Shown here in pieces: positions 1 to 10,969 of a DNA stretch of 64,000 bases; the stretch's first letter is position 1, and every line of letters starts with the position of its first letter. A program made the position numbers and the translations under genes. The notes under the pieces are model-generated. The model did not search any database. It saw only the letters and a list, made by a program, of their open reading frames with translations, and was not told where the DNA came from. Source of the stretch: Rotaria sordida (taxonomy: Eukaryota; Rotifera; Eurotatoria; Philodinida; Philodinidae); contig CAJNOL010000488.1 in NCBI GenBank assembly GCA_905250125.1, forward strand, positions 1 through 64,000. Direction: 5' to 3'.

Positions 1-282
1 TAGAATAAATTAATTAACTTTTCATGTTTCCAGTAGTTCTATCAATACAATACAAGAGAATTATTAATAATTTGTCTTAACTTGGTGCTTTCATCATGCA
101 AGAAACAGGAACTGCGTCGACTAATTTTTTCAATGCTACGCAGGAAACAATCATACTATCGATGAATATTACTAAAAATGTTTGATTATTATTATTTACA
201 TCAGCAATCATTAACACAAATAGTACTTTGCGTGTCCAATTAAATTTATTCATAAACAACAAGAAAAAGAAATCAATTCTTC

Positions 283-1075
283 TTATTGATTTTCATTGAC
301 AAAAATATCTAAGGATAAAAATGTTCCTATTGTATAATTCGGCATATTAATAACTTGTGTTGCTCGAATATCTACTACCACTGAACCTAAAACTGAATAA
401 TATTGTGTCGATTGTCTCATATCAAGTTGAGTTAATAAACATGGAAATATTACGTGTTTAAACTCATCTCCATGTCATACAGATAAACAAACATAAACAA
501 TAATTAGTGTTTCAATTGCTGTACGACACACTTCTCCATCACCTTATGCTGCATGTCCATTACCAATACTAAATAAAGTTTTGCTCTTTTTGTCAAATAT
601 TTCATATCAATATTTCCACCTATTCGATGAGGTGAAATTGTTGAAAAAGAGCCATTTAAACCACGTGCAACGCCACATTCACTAGCAAATGGTTGAAGTA
701 GAGTACACATTGGATTTTGTTTAAACCAAACACATTGACAATTATTTTCATCTAATTTCCATAGTTTAAGCTTAGCTTGTGAAAATTCATCATGAAGAAA
801 ACAAAAAACAGTACAATTGGTACCCATCGCCAACGAGTAGTTTTTATACCAACTATTTCAACTTCCTATATATCATTTGGTTCAGCGTCACGAATATAAA
901 TTCGATCATTTATTTGCTCTAATTTTGACATATCCAATGAATAGATTGCTTCAGCAGTTGATTAAGTATTGATTTGACCATTGGATATATCAAGACAATC
1001 AAATGTTACAATTTTACCAGAATTTATTGTGATGATTGGTGGAATCGAATTATTCCATGATAAATGAGGTTAATA
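283..1075 (-). pseudogene. Formamidase/acetamidase (FmdA/AmdA family) pseudogene
   Basis: Pieces of one acetamidase/formamidase can be read on the minus strand in family order. From high to low coordinate: a WNNSIPPIITINSGKIVTFD block (about 1060-1000), a DAEPND block (about 890-875), an HDEFSQAKLKLW block (about 790-755), an FSTISPHRIGGNIDMKYL block (about 640-590), and a C-terminal block with PNYTIGTFLSLDIF ending at a stop at 283-285. Live members hydrolyse formamide or short amides to acid and ammonia. The copy is broken: in-frame stops near 989 and 872, a frame change near 835, a short internal deletion around the GDMHAAQGDGEVC-type region (here reduced to MDMQHKVMEKC), another frame change near 530, and a missing N-terminus. 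The family is mainly bacterial, fungal and plant, so acquisition by transfer is an inference. No introns are visible. Confidence 0.75.
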
Positions 1076-1389
1076 CATTCAGTCCGATTCAGTTTTATTA
1101 CAGAATAACTCTAACAGATTCATTTTTGTATGTATTCATTGTCGTTTTCATTCTATGCTGGCTCGTTGTTTTCTCTTTTCTGATTGCTATATTACATGGA
1201 CAGTTATATCTATGCATCACATACTGGTTTTTACCAATATGATGTATTGGGTTTTCTTAGTATGTTATCACATGTTCTATATTGGATTTTTCCTAATAAT
1301 ATATCCGTTTACGTCATACTTAGTATTCTCCAACATGCTTATAGTCAATCAAGTGAAAAGATAAAAGAGATGTTTTGATGATATCTACA

Positions 1390-1960
1390 AGACCGTCGCA
1401 TTCAGCAATTGTGGTGGATACTGGAAAAAAACAATATACGAAATGAGCCTATTATGAAGCCGCAAGTTGTACTAGGTTATAACGAGAGAAGACAAGGTAA
1501 TGATTTGTCAGATCAACTGTCACCATACTATACATGTCTCAGACAGGCTATAAAATGGTATAAAAAGGTGATATTGGAATTGGTATTTGGAACCGCAGTA
1601 GTTAATAGTTATTTGATTTATAAGGAAAATTATGCCGCAAGCGACATGACCATTCTGCAATTTCGTGAGAGTATCGTACGGCCTTTACTCCTTGGTACAC
1701 CATTTGAGGAGCTGAAACGTAGTCCGAGACAACAATCAGCAAGTCGTTCGAAGCGCAAACTCGCTGATTACAAGTTCGAAGAAAAGGAAAGATTTGCGTG
1801 CAATGTCTGAAGGCGCTGTGCTGGTGGCTATGAGAAAAGGAGGAAACAGCAATCAAGAGAAGCGAGCATGCTGACAGCAAAGAAAATAATGGTCTGTGCT
1901 GACTGTAACAATTTTTTTTGTCTTGATTGTTCTAACGAGAAGCATCATGTTATGGAATAA
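1390..1960 (+). pseudogene. piggyBac-type transposase C-terminal remnant
   Basis: The reading frame carries the C-terminal part of a piggyBac/PGBD transposase. It has a KPQVVLGYNERRQGNDLSDQ block (about 1457-1516, family form YNxxMGGVDxSDQ), then YYTCLRQAIKWYKKV and a hydrophobic ELVFGTAVVNSYLIY stretch. A TGA at about 1808 interrupts the frame. After it the same frame continues with a Cys-rich tail containing VCADCNNFFCLDC and EKHH, which fits the C-terminal zinc-binding domain of these transposases, and stops at about 1957-1959. The upstream catalytic part with the Asp residues is not recognisable in the AT-rich sequence before 1390. Terminal repeats and TTAA target sites were not found. 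It is a dead, 5'-truncated copy. Confidence 0.72.
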
Positions 1961-2099
1961 AGAACTCAAAAAATACTGAAGATAGAGCAGGTGACACATT
2001 TTGTGTAATCTCCTGCCTAAGTAAAAAGCAACAGAAAGCTGTTTTCTATACAGTTTCTTCTTAAAATATAGTGTGGCCACCGGTGGGTTACATTGGGCT

Positions 2100-3060
2100 G
2101 AATATGTTAAATATTGTTATGTTTAAATATTAAATATTAATGATCTTTAATAATTAATATTTAAATATTTATAATATTCAATAACTTTCTAATATTTTCT
2201 GCAAAAAAGGGTGTGAATGTGGAGTGAAAGTGTAAATGTTGGTGAGTATAGATGGATGTGAGTATGTGGGTTGAGTGAGGGCTTGGAGTATGAGTGTGTG
2301 TATAGAAAGAGAACCGTTCCACGACAAAAAGTTTGTTTCTGTTGTGCCAGAACGTCATCAGATGGATTTTTAAAGTACTAAATCGTAAGAGTAATTTCAA
2401 AACAATAATCAGTATGTGTGGGCTTTCTTTATCTCAACTGAATATTGACACCTGCCCACACCTACGCACATCCAATCACAGACATGTGCACACCTTCACG
2501 CACATCATACACCCTGATATACGCACACCCACACCCTAACTGTATCGGATTGTTTTAAAACTTGGATTGGCTCCTATTTTTGTTATCTAGAGTCTTGTAA
2601 GAGAATTGGAAGCAAGTTTCACTGCAATGTAAGCATTCTAAAAAAAACAAGCTTAAAAATCTATAGATATTCAGAACAAAATTTTGTCTCTAATATCAGT
2701 TTTATCATCTGAAAAAACTTTGTGAACTCGCCGATTTTCCCGATCTGGAAATATTTTTAGACAGGCCGGACCAGACCGACTTAGTATTTCTTGACTGGTT
2801 ACAATTCTGGATTAAATCATTGAAATTTCTCATAGTTTCCTATCAGAAAAATGCATTGTAAAGCCCATAACCTCTTTTGAAAAATATATTATTTATTTGA
2901 AACAAGATCGTTCTCATCTTCGAAATTTTCGATACTATGAATAGCAAAAAAGTGATGTGAAAATTAACATCTGCAGACCAAGATAACGAGTGATAAACTT
3001 TGGATCAATAGAATAACCAATGATATTTCATTATTAGAACTACTGTAGATGTTCTCTCAT
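2100..3060. other. Intergenic; GT-rich and CA-rich low-complexity patches
   Basis: No gene was recognised. A GT/GA-rich patch at about 2205-2310 and a CA-rich patch at about 2440-2536 are roughly complementary in composition and could be two ends of one low-complexity palindrome. The remainder is AT-rich. A RC polyadenylation-type signal for the transporter to the right was not clearly placed. Confidence 0.4.
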
Positions 3061-3067
3061 GATTACA

Positions 3068-6000
3068 TTAAGTTAGATCAATATTACTAGGCACATCAAA
3101 ATAAGCCACCTCTCCTTGTTCCAACATAAGAATGCGATCACTATTGGCTACCGTATTCAATCGATGTGCAATCGTTAATATGGTACGATCACGAAACTTG
3201 TCAGCAATAACCTCTTGAATCATCCTATCAGTCTTATGGTCAACATTTGCTGTAGCCTCATCGATAAGTAATATGTGGCTCTTCTTCAGAATGGCTCGTG
3301 CTACACAGACCAGTTGACGTTCACCAGCACTCAAATTAGTTCCCGATTCTGCCACCAATAGACTTAGTCCATCGGTATGATTGGACACTAATTGTTTGAG
3401 TTGAACAGCTTCCAGTGCTCTAAGGCATTCTTCATCTGAAAATTTTTCAAATGGATCAATATTGTATCGAAGCGTACCACAGAATAGTATCGGTGCTTGT
3501 GGAATAACACTTAAATGAGAGCGAAGATAACCGAGTGAAAGACGACTAATATCAATATCATCAATGAGAATAGTTCCGTTGATTGCCGATTGATCGACCA
3601 GTCGAAACAGAGCTTGAAGAAGTGATGATTTTCCGGCACCTAAACAGAATATACAGATGAATAAACAGATTTCACCAAGAAGAAATCATGCATTCTCATA
3701 TTCCGAGTGTCTTAGAACTATTCACAAAAAAATGTTCTTCCTGAAATGCTGACGTTTGATGATACAATAGTTATTGAAAAGAACAGGGTACGATAACTGA
3801 CGAAATCGACCTCTTTGAATAATTCAGTTACTTATAAATGAATCCGTTACATTAAATGTTGAAAATCAGTTACTGGAATAATTAGACCTATAGAATATGT
3901 ACTTGTTGTGCAACTGTCGATTGATGTTTCAGTAGCATCCCTGAATATCATAATCTTCAAGAGCGATGTTCTGAAAAACCAAATTTCTTATTATTGGAAA
4001 GCGTTTGTTGGTTGTTTTAAAATGACGTAAATACACAAAATATGCAAAAGTTGAGAGGTAAGAAGAAGATTATGGATTCAAATGAAGAAATGGATTGATA
4101 CATTATGCTGAGAATCGTGCGATGGGGATACGTCATTTATAAACGGTGTGCTGATTCTGATACCGACGTATCGAGAGTAGATCGCTAAGTACTTAACGAA
4201 CATTGCATTTCTTAAATACTGTTTAAAGCGTCGCCTCAGATGCTCTGCGAAATAGTCTGCAGTAGAACCTCTCTAAGTGAGCACCTCGTCTATCCGATTG
4301 GAACATAAGTTCTGCAAGTTTAGATCAGTAGAATTATATCTTCAATATAAAACTACATTTTAAAGAAAGTAATTATATATTCTGATAGCGCTCGGAATTC
4401 TCTATCATCCTGTGTATTTAAGTCTTGACTTGTATTTATTTTCTAAAAAATATTTCGAATACAATGAATATACCCTCATCCATAGATTCTCAAGACCTCT
4501 ATTCTTTTGTTCCTGTTTGATGCATTTTTAGAATTTTTATCTATACAGTGTCCGTTTTTTAGAAAAGTAATTATATATTCTGAGAGCTCTTGAAATACTC
4601 TAACATTCCATATATTCAGGTTTAGGCTTGAACTTCTTTGCTGAGAGGAACTTCGAACATTGTCAATACCGTGAGGGTGTCTTCATTGTACTCGAAATAT
4701 CTTTTAGAAAACAGATACAAATCAAGACTTAAATACACAGAATGATAGAGAATTCCGAGCGCTATTAGAATATATAATTACTTTCCTTAAAATGTCGTTT
4801 TATATTAGAGATATAATTCTACTGATCCAAACGTGCAGAACTTATGTTCTAATCTGACATGTGGGCACTCGCCGAATCGTTCAAGTGAGTTTTGCTGGAA
4901 ATGAACCTCTCTAAAATGAGCAAATCGCATTTCTGGACAGTAAGCAGTATTTTTGAGCTCGTTCGTATGATATAGCCTCTCTAAAGTAGATACTGCCAAT
5001 TGTGATTGCACGGTATATTGCTTGAAGTATGCCATCACACCATCATCAGCTATCATGAAAATATGGCTTCCACTGTCAGTTTGAATTGCACAATCAAAAA
5101 CGATGATCCATTGGAAAAGCTAGATAATCGTTGGTGACAGAGTTTCTTGAATTAGACGAAGAAGTTTCAATATTCGAAATGACAAAACAGAAGACCTGAT
5201 GATAATCAAGGATAGACAATGCCAACAGGATGAGAAAGATGATGACGATGTGCTTCAGGAAGCGTCTCCTACGCTGTGCAATGCTTTCGAAATAATGCAT
5301 ACGTTGCATCTGCTTGCAAACGCGGAATATCGCTAACTTCACTATCGTATCAGTATTTTGGAATAAAAAATCACAGACAACTACATCAATTCTAAAGCTA
5401 TTACGAAGTGCAAAAAAAAATCTGTCTCTCGAAATTAAAATATGACTAATTATTTATTTATAATTACAAATGAACTAAATTATATATCAATACTAATTAT
5501 AGTGAATGTACAATATAGACAATATGTACAAAACAATTTTATAAAAACTTGCAATTAAAAAATTTCAATGAAACAATAGTCTTTATTTTCCACCTATGTG
5601 GAACTATTTCTTTATTATATATTTGAAAATTTAATTTTAAGAGAGGGTCCATCAGACCACTCACTAAACATGCATAGGAAAAATTTTAATTTTGAAATAA
5701 GTTATACCGTTCGAAAACTCGTGAAAAGTTATGCTCAAACCTAAATTTTTAGTTCTTTCTGAACATCCTATGAAGAGATATGAAGAATCTTTGAATATGC
5801 CCCCAGGTACTATTCCAGAAATTTTCGAAAATTTTGCTGAATTTTAGAGAATTTTATTTAACACTTTATGATAACATATATTACCATTAAAGGTCCTTCC
5901 TTTTTAGTATTAATTAACGTATCTTGATTAGATCTGTTAAATACACCATGATAGAACAAGATTCTCAAACATAAATCGTGTCTGAAGAGTCTTTAATGTG

Positions 6001-9000
6001 TTATTTTTAATTCAACAAATAGGAAATTCGATCGTTTTATAAAAAGGTTTTTTATATTTTTGCTCTGAAAGTATACCAGAGCAATTCTCTTCAAGAGTCT
6101 TTTAACTTAGAAGAAAGTGCGTCAAAAACTGCATCTTTCTATATACAATTCAACAAGATAAAATGTGGGGAAGGGGGATTATTTAATTTTTGAGCACAAA
6201 GAAGATCGCTACCATGCGAAATAGTTCCACATCGGTGGAAAATAACAACTATTGTTTCATTGAAATTTTTTAATTGCAAGTTTTTATAAAATTGTTTTGT
6301 ATATATTGCCTATATTGTACATTCACTATAGTTACTAGTGGTATATAATTTAGTTCATTTGTAATTATAAATAAATATTTAGTTATATTTTAATCTCGAG
6401 GAGTTCGTTTTTTGCACTCTACACTACCGAATAAACTCCAATTGCAGATTTATCTAGCAAGCTTGAGAACGACCGGAAAAAATAAATAAATTCAGCTATA
6501 GAAAAATTATTGAATTGTCAGAATGGTTTAAACAAAAAGTAGAAAAAACATCTCTAAAGAAAATTGCTGTCCAAATCTTGAAAAGAAAAATTCCAAAAAA
6601 AATTCTCGAAATGCATAATCTGGAAATGTTATATTTCGAAAACAGTGTTATCTCGAACAAGAAGCGGTAAAAACTTTAGAAACGGTCATTATTTCCTCAG
6701 TCTTATATAAATTCTTTTACCTTGAACTAAAGTTCGTGTCATAGAGCTTTTGTTTTGCTGTGACACTGACGTACCGGGTTTTCGATGACCAAAGTGACAC
6801 TTTTCAGAAACGTTACTGGTGCTCCGTTGCGACGCAAAATAAATTTCTCGAGATTTTTCAATTCGAGATGTTGAGGCTTTCGAGATTATGTTCTTCAAGA
6901 TTGATTCTCGAGATTCGGACACCAATCCCTCTAAAGTGCGCATCTGCTTGAAGTGGATAATTTGAAAAAAGTCCCTCAGATGTTCAGTTAAGGGAGGTTC
7001 TACTGTATTTCGTTTATCGATTTGAATGCAACCACGAAATCTGACAGGACCGAGTCCTTTTATTAATTTTTCATCGATATTGCTCAATCATCTTCTAATC
7101 TGAAAATTTTGGAACAAAAAAAGAAGATGGAGTTCGTATTTAATTCTTTTGCTGTCCAACATTTTTATTAATTAATTTTCTTAAACATGAATATTTTATC
7201 CAAGAGGAATTCTCAGGAGACTAAGACGAGTTTCTTTTTGGCGCCATAATTCTTTAAAAAAAAAAAAGGATTTACCAATGTGCTAAACAATCCCCGGGTT
7301 ACTTCCTTGCTCGTGCCATTTTATAATGATAGGAAGATTTCTTAAAGTTTGATCGTTCACAGTAGCCTAATTCGTGACTCCTTTTCGACTTCTATATTTG
7401 AATCTACCCATCTTCAGCCGAACGTACAGGGATTTCTGACAAGAAAATTTTTAAAAACTTTTAGGTATACATTTCGAAGTATCAACCAATAACATAATCG
7501 ACACATTTATACAACTGAGAAAGCGCTGGATAAATAAAACCGAATATTCTTAAGATGCTTGATACTGCATCAATTTTCCGGGCATTTTTCATCATCATCT
7601 TATTTGACCAGATCTCTCTTTCATCAACATACATATGTGTTGAGAAATAGAAAAGCGTGACATAAAATGTCTGAGCTAAATAAAAAAGAAAAAGTATAGT
7701 AAAACTACGAGTTAAAATTACTTTTAAGAACGAATGGTTAATTATAGAATGAGGTATCAATAGTAGAACCTACTTTCCAAACCTATATGTGTGCAACAGA
7801 TTCTCTGCCTTCTCACCAAGAATGCTCTTTATGTATTTTCTAAGAGAATGAGGTAATCGTACCTGTTCGACCAATAACTCCAATCTTTTGCTTGGATTCA
7901 ATTCGTAGATTAATATTTTTAAGTACAGGATCGAGCTCTGGACGATATCGAAAAGTGTAATTTTTGAATTCAATAATACCACGAGAAGGCCAATCATCTG
8001 GTGGTTGGATGAGAACTTCGCTTTCATTACTGTTTCTATAGTTTTCTGGAGCAAGTTGACCATATTCATGAATACGTTCCGCACTGGTCATAAAATTTTC
8101 AGCTTCGGTTGATTGTCGAATACCCCATTGAAAGAGGCCTGTTAAGGTGATACAATAACTCAGGCTGAGTGCTGCCGCCGCTGGGTCCATTGTATCACGC
8201 AATGCCACTGCAAGAATAGCCGTAACTAATGTAATTAAGGATGTCATGAAATCGAGTAGTAAACCGAACCAACGTGCGGTAGCACCGAGAACGAAATAAG
8301 CTCGTGAGTTTGCATCAATTCTTTTCATAAACATATTTAAGAAATCGGTTTGAACGTTAAACGCACGAATACTAGTTAAGCCGTCTAATGATGACGAGAA
8401 CAATGCATACGTTGGACTTCGTGTTACACTTTCGAGCCGTTTGAGTTGACGACTTGAACGTATATAGTACCGACGAAGCCACAAAACTATAGGAATGAAA
8501 GGAACAAGGATTAGAAGCACCCATGGATTAGTCGTTCCAATGATGACAATGGAACCAATAGTCATTAGGAGACATTGTATACTATCGATTAAAGTTAGAG
8601 GTAACGATTCATCTAATGCTTGTTGATCTTTGCTTGCTCGATTCAATATTCGTCCGCTTGGATTACTTTCATAGAAACGTAAAGAAGTATATAAAATACT
8701 GCTGAGCATTCGATTGTGAAAATAGGTCGATCCGCTTAACATGATAAAGAAAATAAAGCTGGTGCGTATTATTATAACGATAAATGTGCCCAATGTCAAT
8801 CCAAGATAGACATAAGCATAATATGGTGATCTTTGTTGATCATAAGATTTGCTAGACCATACTGCAAGCCAACGATTTGTAAAGTCGTATAGACCTTCGG
8901 CAGCACACATGAGAAATATGATGAGTAAAAATCCAAACCAACGCAAAGGTGGTGAAGTGAACAGTTGAAGCCAAACACTCCATTTGACGACACCAGTAAC

Positions 9001-10961
9001 TGATGTCTCATCCTTTACAATTGGATTGATATCAGTTATAGCAGTTTTAAGTGTCCACTCGGTCTCATTATCGTCAGATGAATCTGTTTCTGATGCATCT
9101 GTTTCTGACGTATCATTCAATGGCTGATTTGCAACAGGTTGTTCATTATGTAATTCATCTATGTGACCATTTGTCAAGAGAATCATTTGATCTGCTTCAA
9201 CTAAGAAATGTGTCTGATGTGTTACCAATATTCGAGTTTTTTCACGAAGAAGACTATGTGGACCAATACATTCATCAAAAATTTTCTCTGCCACTTTTGG
9301 ATCAACAGCAGCAAGTGGATCGTCTAGTAAATATATATCTGCATCAGCATAAAGAGCACGAGCAAGAGATATTCTAGCCTTTTGTCCGCCACTTAAATTG
9401 ATACCTTTGTCACCGATCATTAATAAATCACCGACTTCACCAAAATTTTGTAGATCGATATCAAGACAACATGCTTTTATTACATTCTTGTAACGTTCTT
9501 CATCCATTGGTTTGCCAAGAAGAATATTAGCTCGAATAGTGTCAGCAAATATCCAAGGCAATTGTGGAGCGTACGAAATAGAATTGACATATTGTTGTAG
9601 TTTTCCACTGACAAGATTGACCTCACCGAGAATGGCAGCTAGTAAACTTGATTTGCCGGCACCAATAACACCTTTCACTCCCACCAAAGTACCATGCTTA
9701 ATCTTGAGGTTGACAGCAGACAGACAACAAGAGTCTTTCCAAGAAAATGATGCATCTTCCATTATGATTGCATGATCTTCATTTTTGTTTTCCATTTTTT
9801 CACATTTATTGAACAATATATCAAGCTGCATAAATTGATCGATTCTTTTTGCAGAGACACGAGCTTCACTAAACTTTTCTATAGCAACTGGAAATAAAAC
9901 AGTTACTGAAACTCGAACCATAGCAAAGAAGGATACTGCCGAAAAAATATCTTCTGGAAGCAAAGTTCGACCCATTAACCAATTGCCACCGAATGTAGCA
10001 AGAGAAATTAAAAGTAATGATGAAACGGAGAGAGCAATATTAATAGATCTCAAGCGGCTAGATTTAAAAATGTACGAAAGTTCATGCCGACGTATTTCAT
10101 GTACTCGTTGCTCCATCGCTTTTTCCCAATTATACATTTTAATAATTTGACATCCGTTGACAAGTTCATTGATCATTTGCACACGCTTATCTGTACGTGC
10201 CATTGTGTCCTTTCGATATCGACTGAATAATCTACTGAACATGAGCTGTACTGGTATTAACAGAACAATTACTGCATAACCGAATAGCGTCGGTAAACCA
10301 ATGCTCCACCAAATGAGACCAAACATCGCCACAGCTTCCAGAGGAGCCCACAATAGAGCATGATAGTAAGTGCAAAATTCTTCAAATTTACTTGAATCAT
10401 TTGCTACCAAATTGATCGTTTGAGCAGCAGTAGTCTTGTAAAGAGCTACTGTATTGATGTTCAACAAATGTTTATAGATAGTAGACGATAATGCATTGCG
10501 AACACGCATTCCTACACGTTGATTTATAAAAAAGATTTGTTGATTAAATATGGCTTGTAGAATCGCGGCAATGCAAAGACCAATAACACATAGATAACTA
10601 GCGTAAGTTTGTAATCGTGATGGATTTTGAATGTACCTAACAATTTCGCGAATAAGCAATGGTTGTGCAATACGAGCGATAATAAGTGGAAAAATAAGTA
10701 ATGTGCTCAGAATGAGATCTTTGAAAAATGTTTGTTTGATAACATGCCATGTACCTGGCCATTTAGAACTGTGGTGATCCACTCTATTCAACAAGACTGA
10801 ACATTTGTCGTTGACAGAAAGATCGTTGAGATCGTCGTCGACAAGTGTGCGTTGATTGCCCAAGGAAAGAATAGGTTTTATCCACCATAATAGTGGTATC
10901 TGTATCCATCTTGTCCATGATGATTGACACCAATCCAAACGACATGATAGTCGTTGTTGAC
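3068..10961 (-). CDS. ABCC (MRP4-like) multidrug resistance ABC transporter, 5' exon(s) missing
   Basis: This is a full-transporter ABCC protein of the short MRP4 type (TMD1-NBD1-TMD2-NBD2, no TMD0), expected to export organic anions and conjugates across a membrane. Two coding exons are clear: 7863-10961 and 3068-3639. Exon one opens with WIQIPLLWWIKPIL, the MRP4-like N-terminal segment. NBD1 has Walker A GVIGAGKSS (about residue 425 of this exon), signature LSGGQKARISLARA (about 515), Walker B IYLLDDPLAAVD and H-loop VTHQTH. TMD2 follows, then NBD2. NBD2's Walker A is split by the intron (GRTG joined to AGKSS). The last exon has LSAGERQLVCVARA, Walker B ILLIDEATANVD, H-loop TIAHRL and ends IDLT. 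The 4,223-bp intron is phase 1 with donor ACAG/GTACGA and acceptor TTTAG/GTGCC. The first visible exon begins after an acceptor TATTCTAG at 10962-10969 and needs one base from an upstream exon, so the true ATG is not in it. I could not identify that first exon. It looks functional. Confidence 0.93.
4260..4915. mobile_element. Foldback/MITE-like inverted repeat with pogo-like end
   Basis: Arms at about 4262-4475 and 4665-4915 are reverse complements with modest divergence. They share CTCGGAATTCTCTATCAT and ATTTAAGTCTTGA-type blocks. A third, degenerate copy of the arm lies in the middle (about 4550-4650). The outer end begins CAGTAGAACCTCTCTAAGTG, reminiscent of Tc1/mariner-pogo termini. A similar end in the opposite direction is at 6985-7005, followed by TA. 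Boundaries are approximate. Confidence 0.6.
5407..6422. mobile_element. About 1-kb foldback element, roughly 200-bp terminal inverted repeats
   Basis: The left arm (about 5407-5620) and right arm (about 6210-6422) are reverse complements over about 200 bp. They include AATTTAGTTCATTTGTAATT on the right and its complement on the left. The outermost bases are AGTGCAAAAAA on the left and TTTTTTGCACTCT on the right. The 600-bp centre has no long reading frame. A target-site duplication was not clear. It is probably a non-autonomous DNA element. Confidence 0.75.
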
Positions 10962-10969
10962 CTAGAATA

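Larger units (their letters stand above)
3640..7862 (-). other. 4.2-kb intron splitting the NBD2 Walker A, filled with inverted repeats
   Basis: The boundaries are supported by frame and by the interrupted GRTGAGKSS motif. The intron holds at least two foldback structures (about 4262-4915 and 5407-6422) and a further terminal-repeat-like end at about 6985-7005. Short reading frames inside it show no recognisable domain. Confidence 0.85.

Noticed and set aside
2240-2300. Telomere-type TGTGGG repeat
   Set aside because: Only one isolated copy in a GT-rich low-complexity stretch.
10936-10938. TTG as start codon of the transporter
   Set aside because: The frame continues upstream to an acceptor at 10962; similarity to MRP4 begins before TTG, so a missing upstream exon is more likely.
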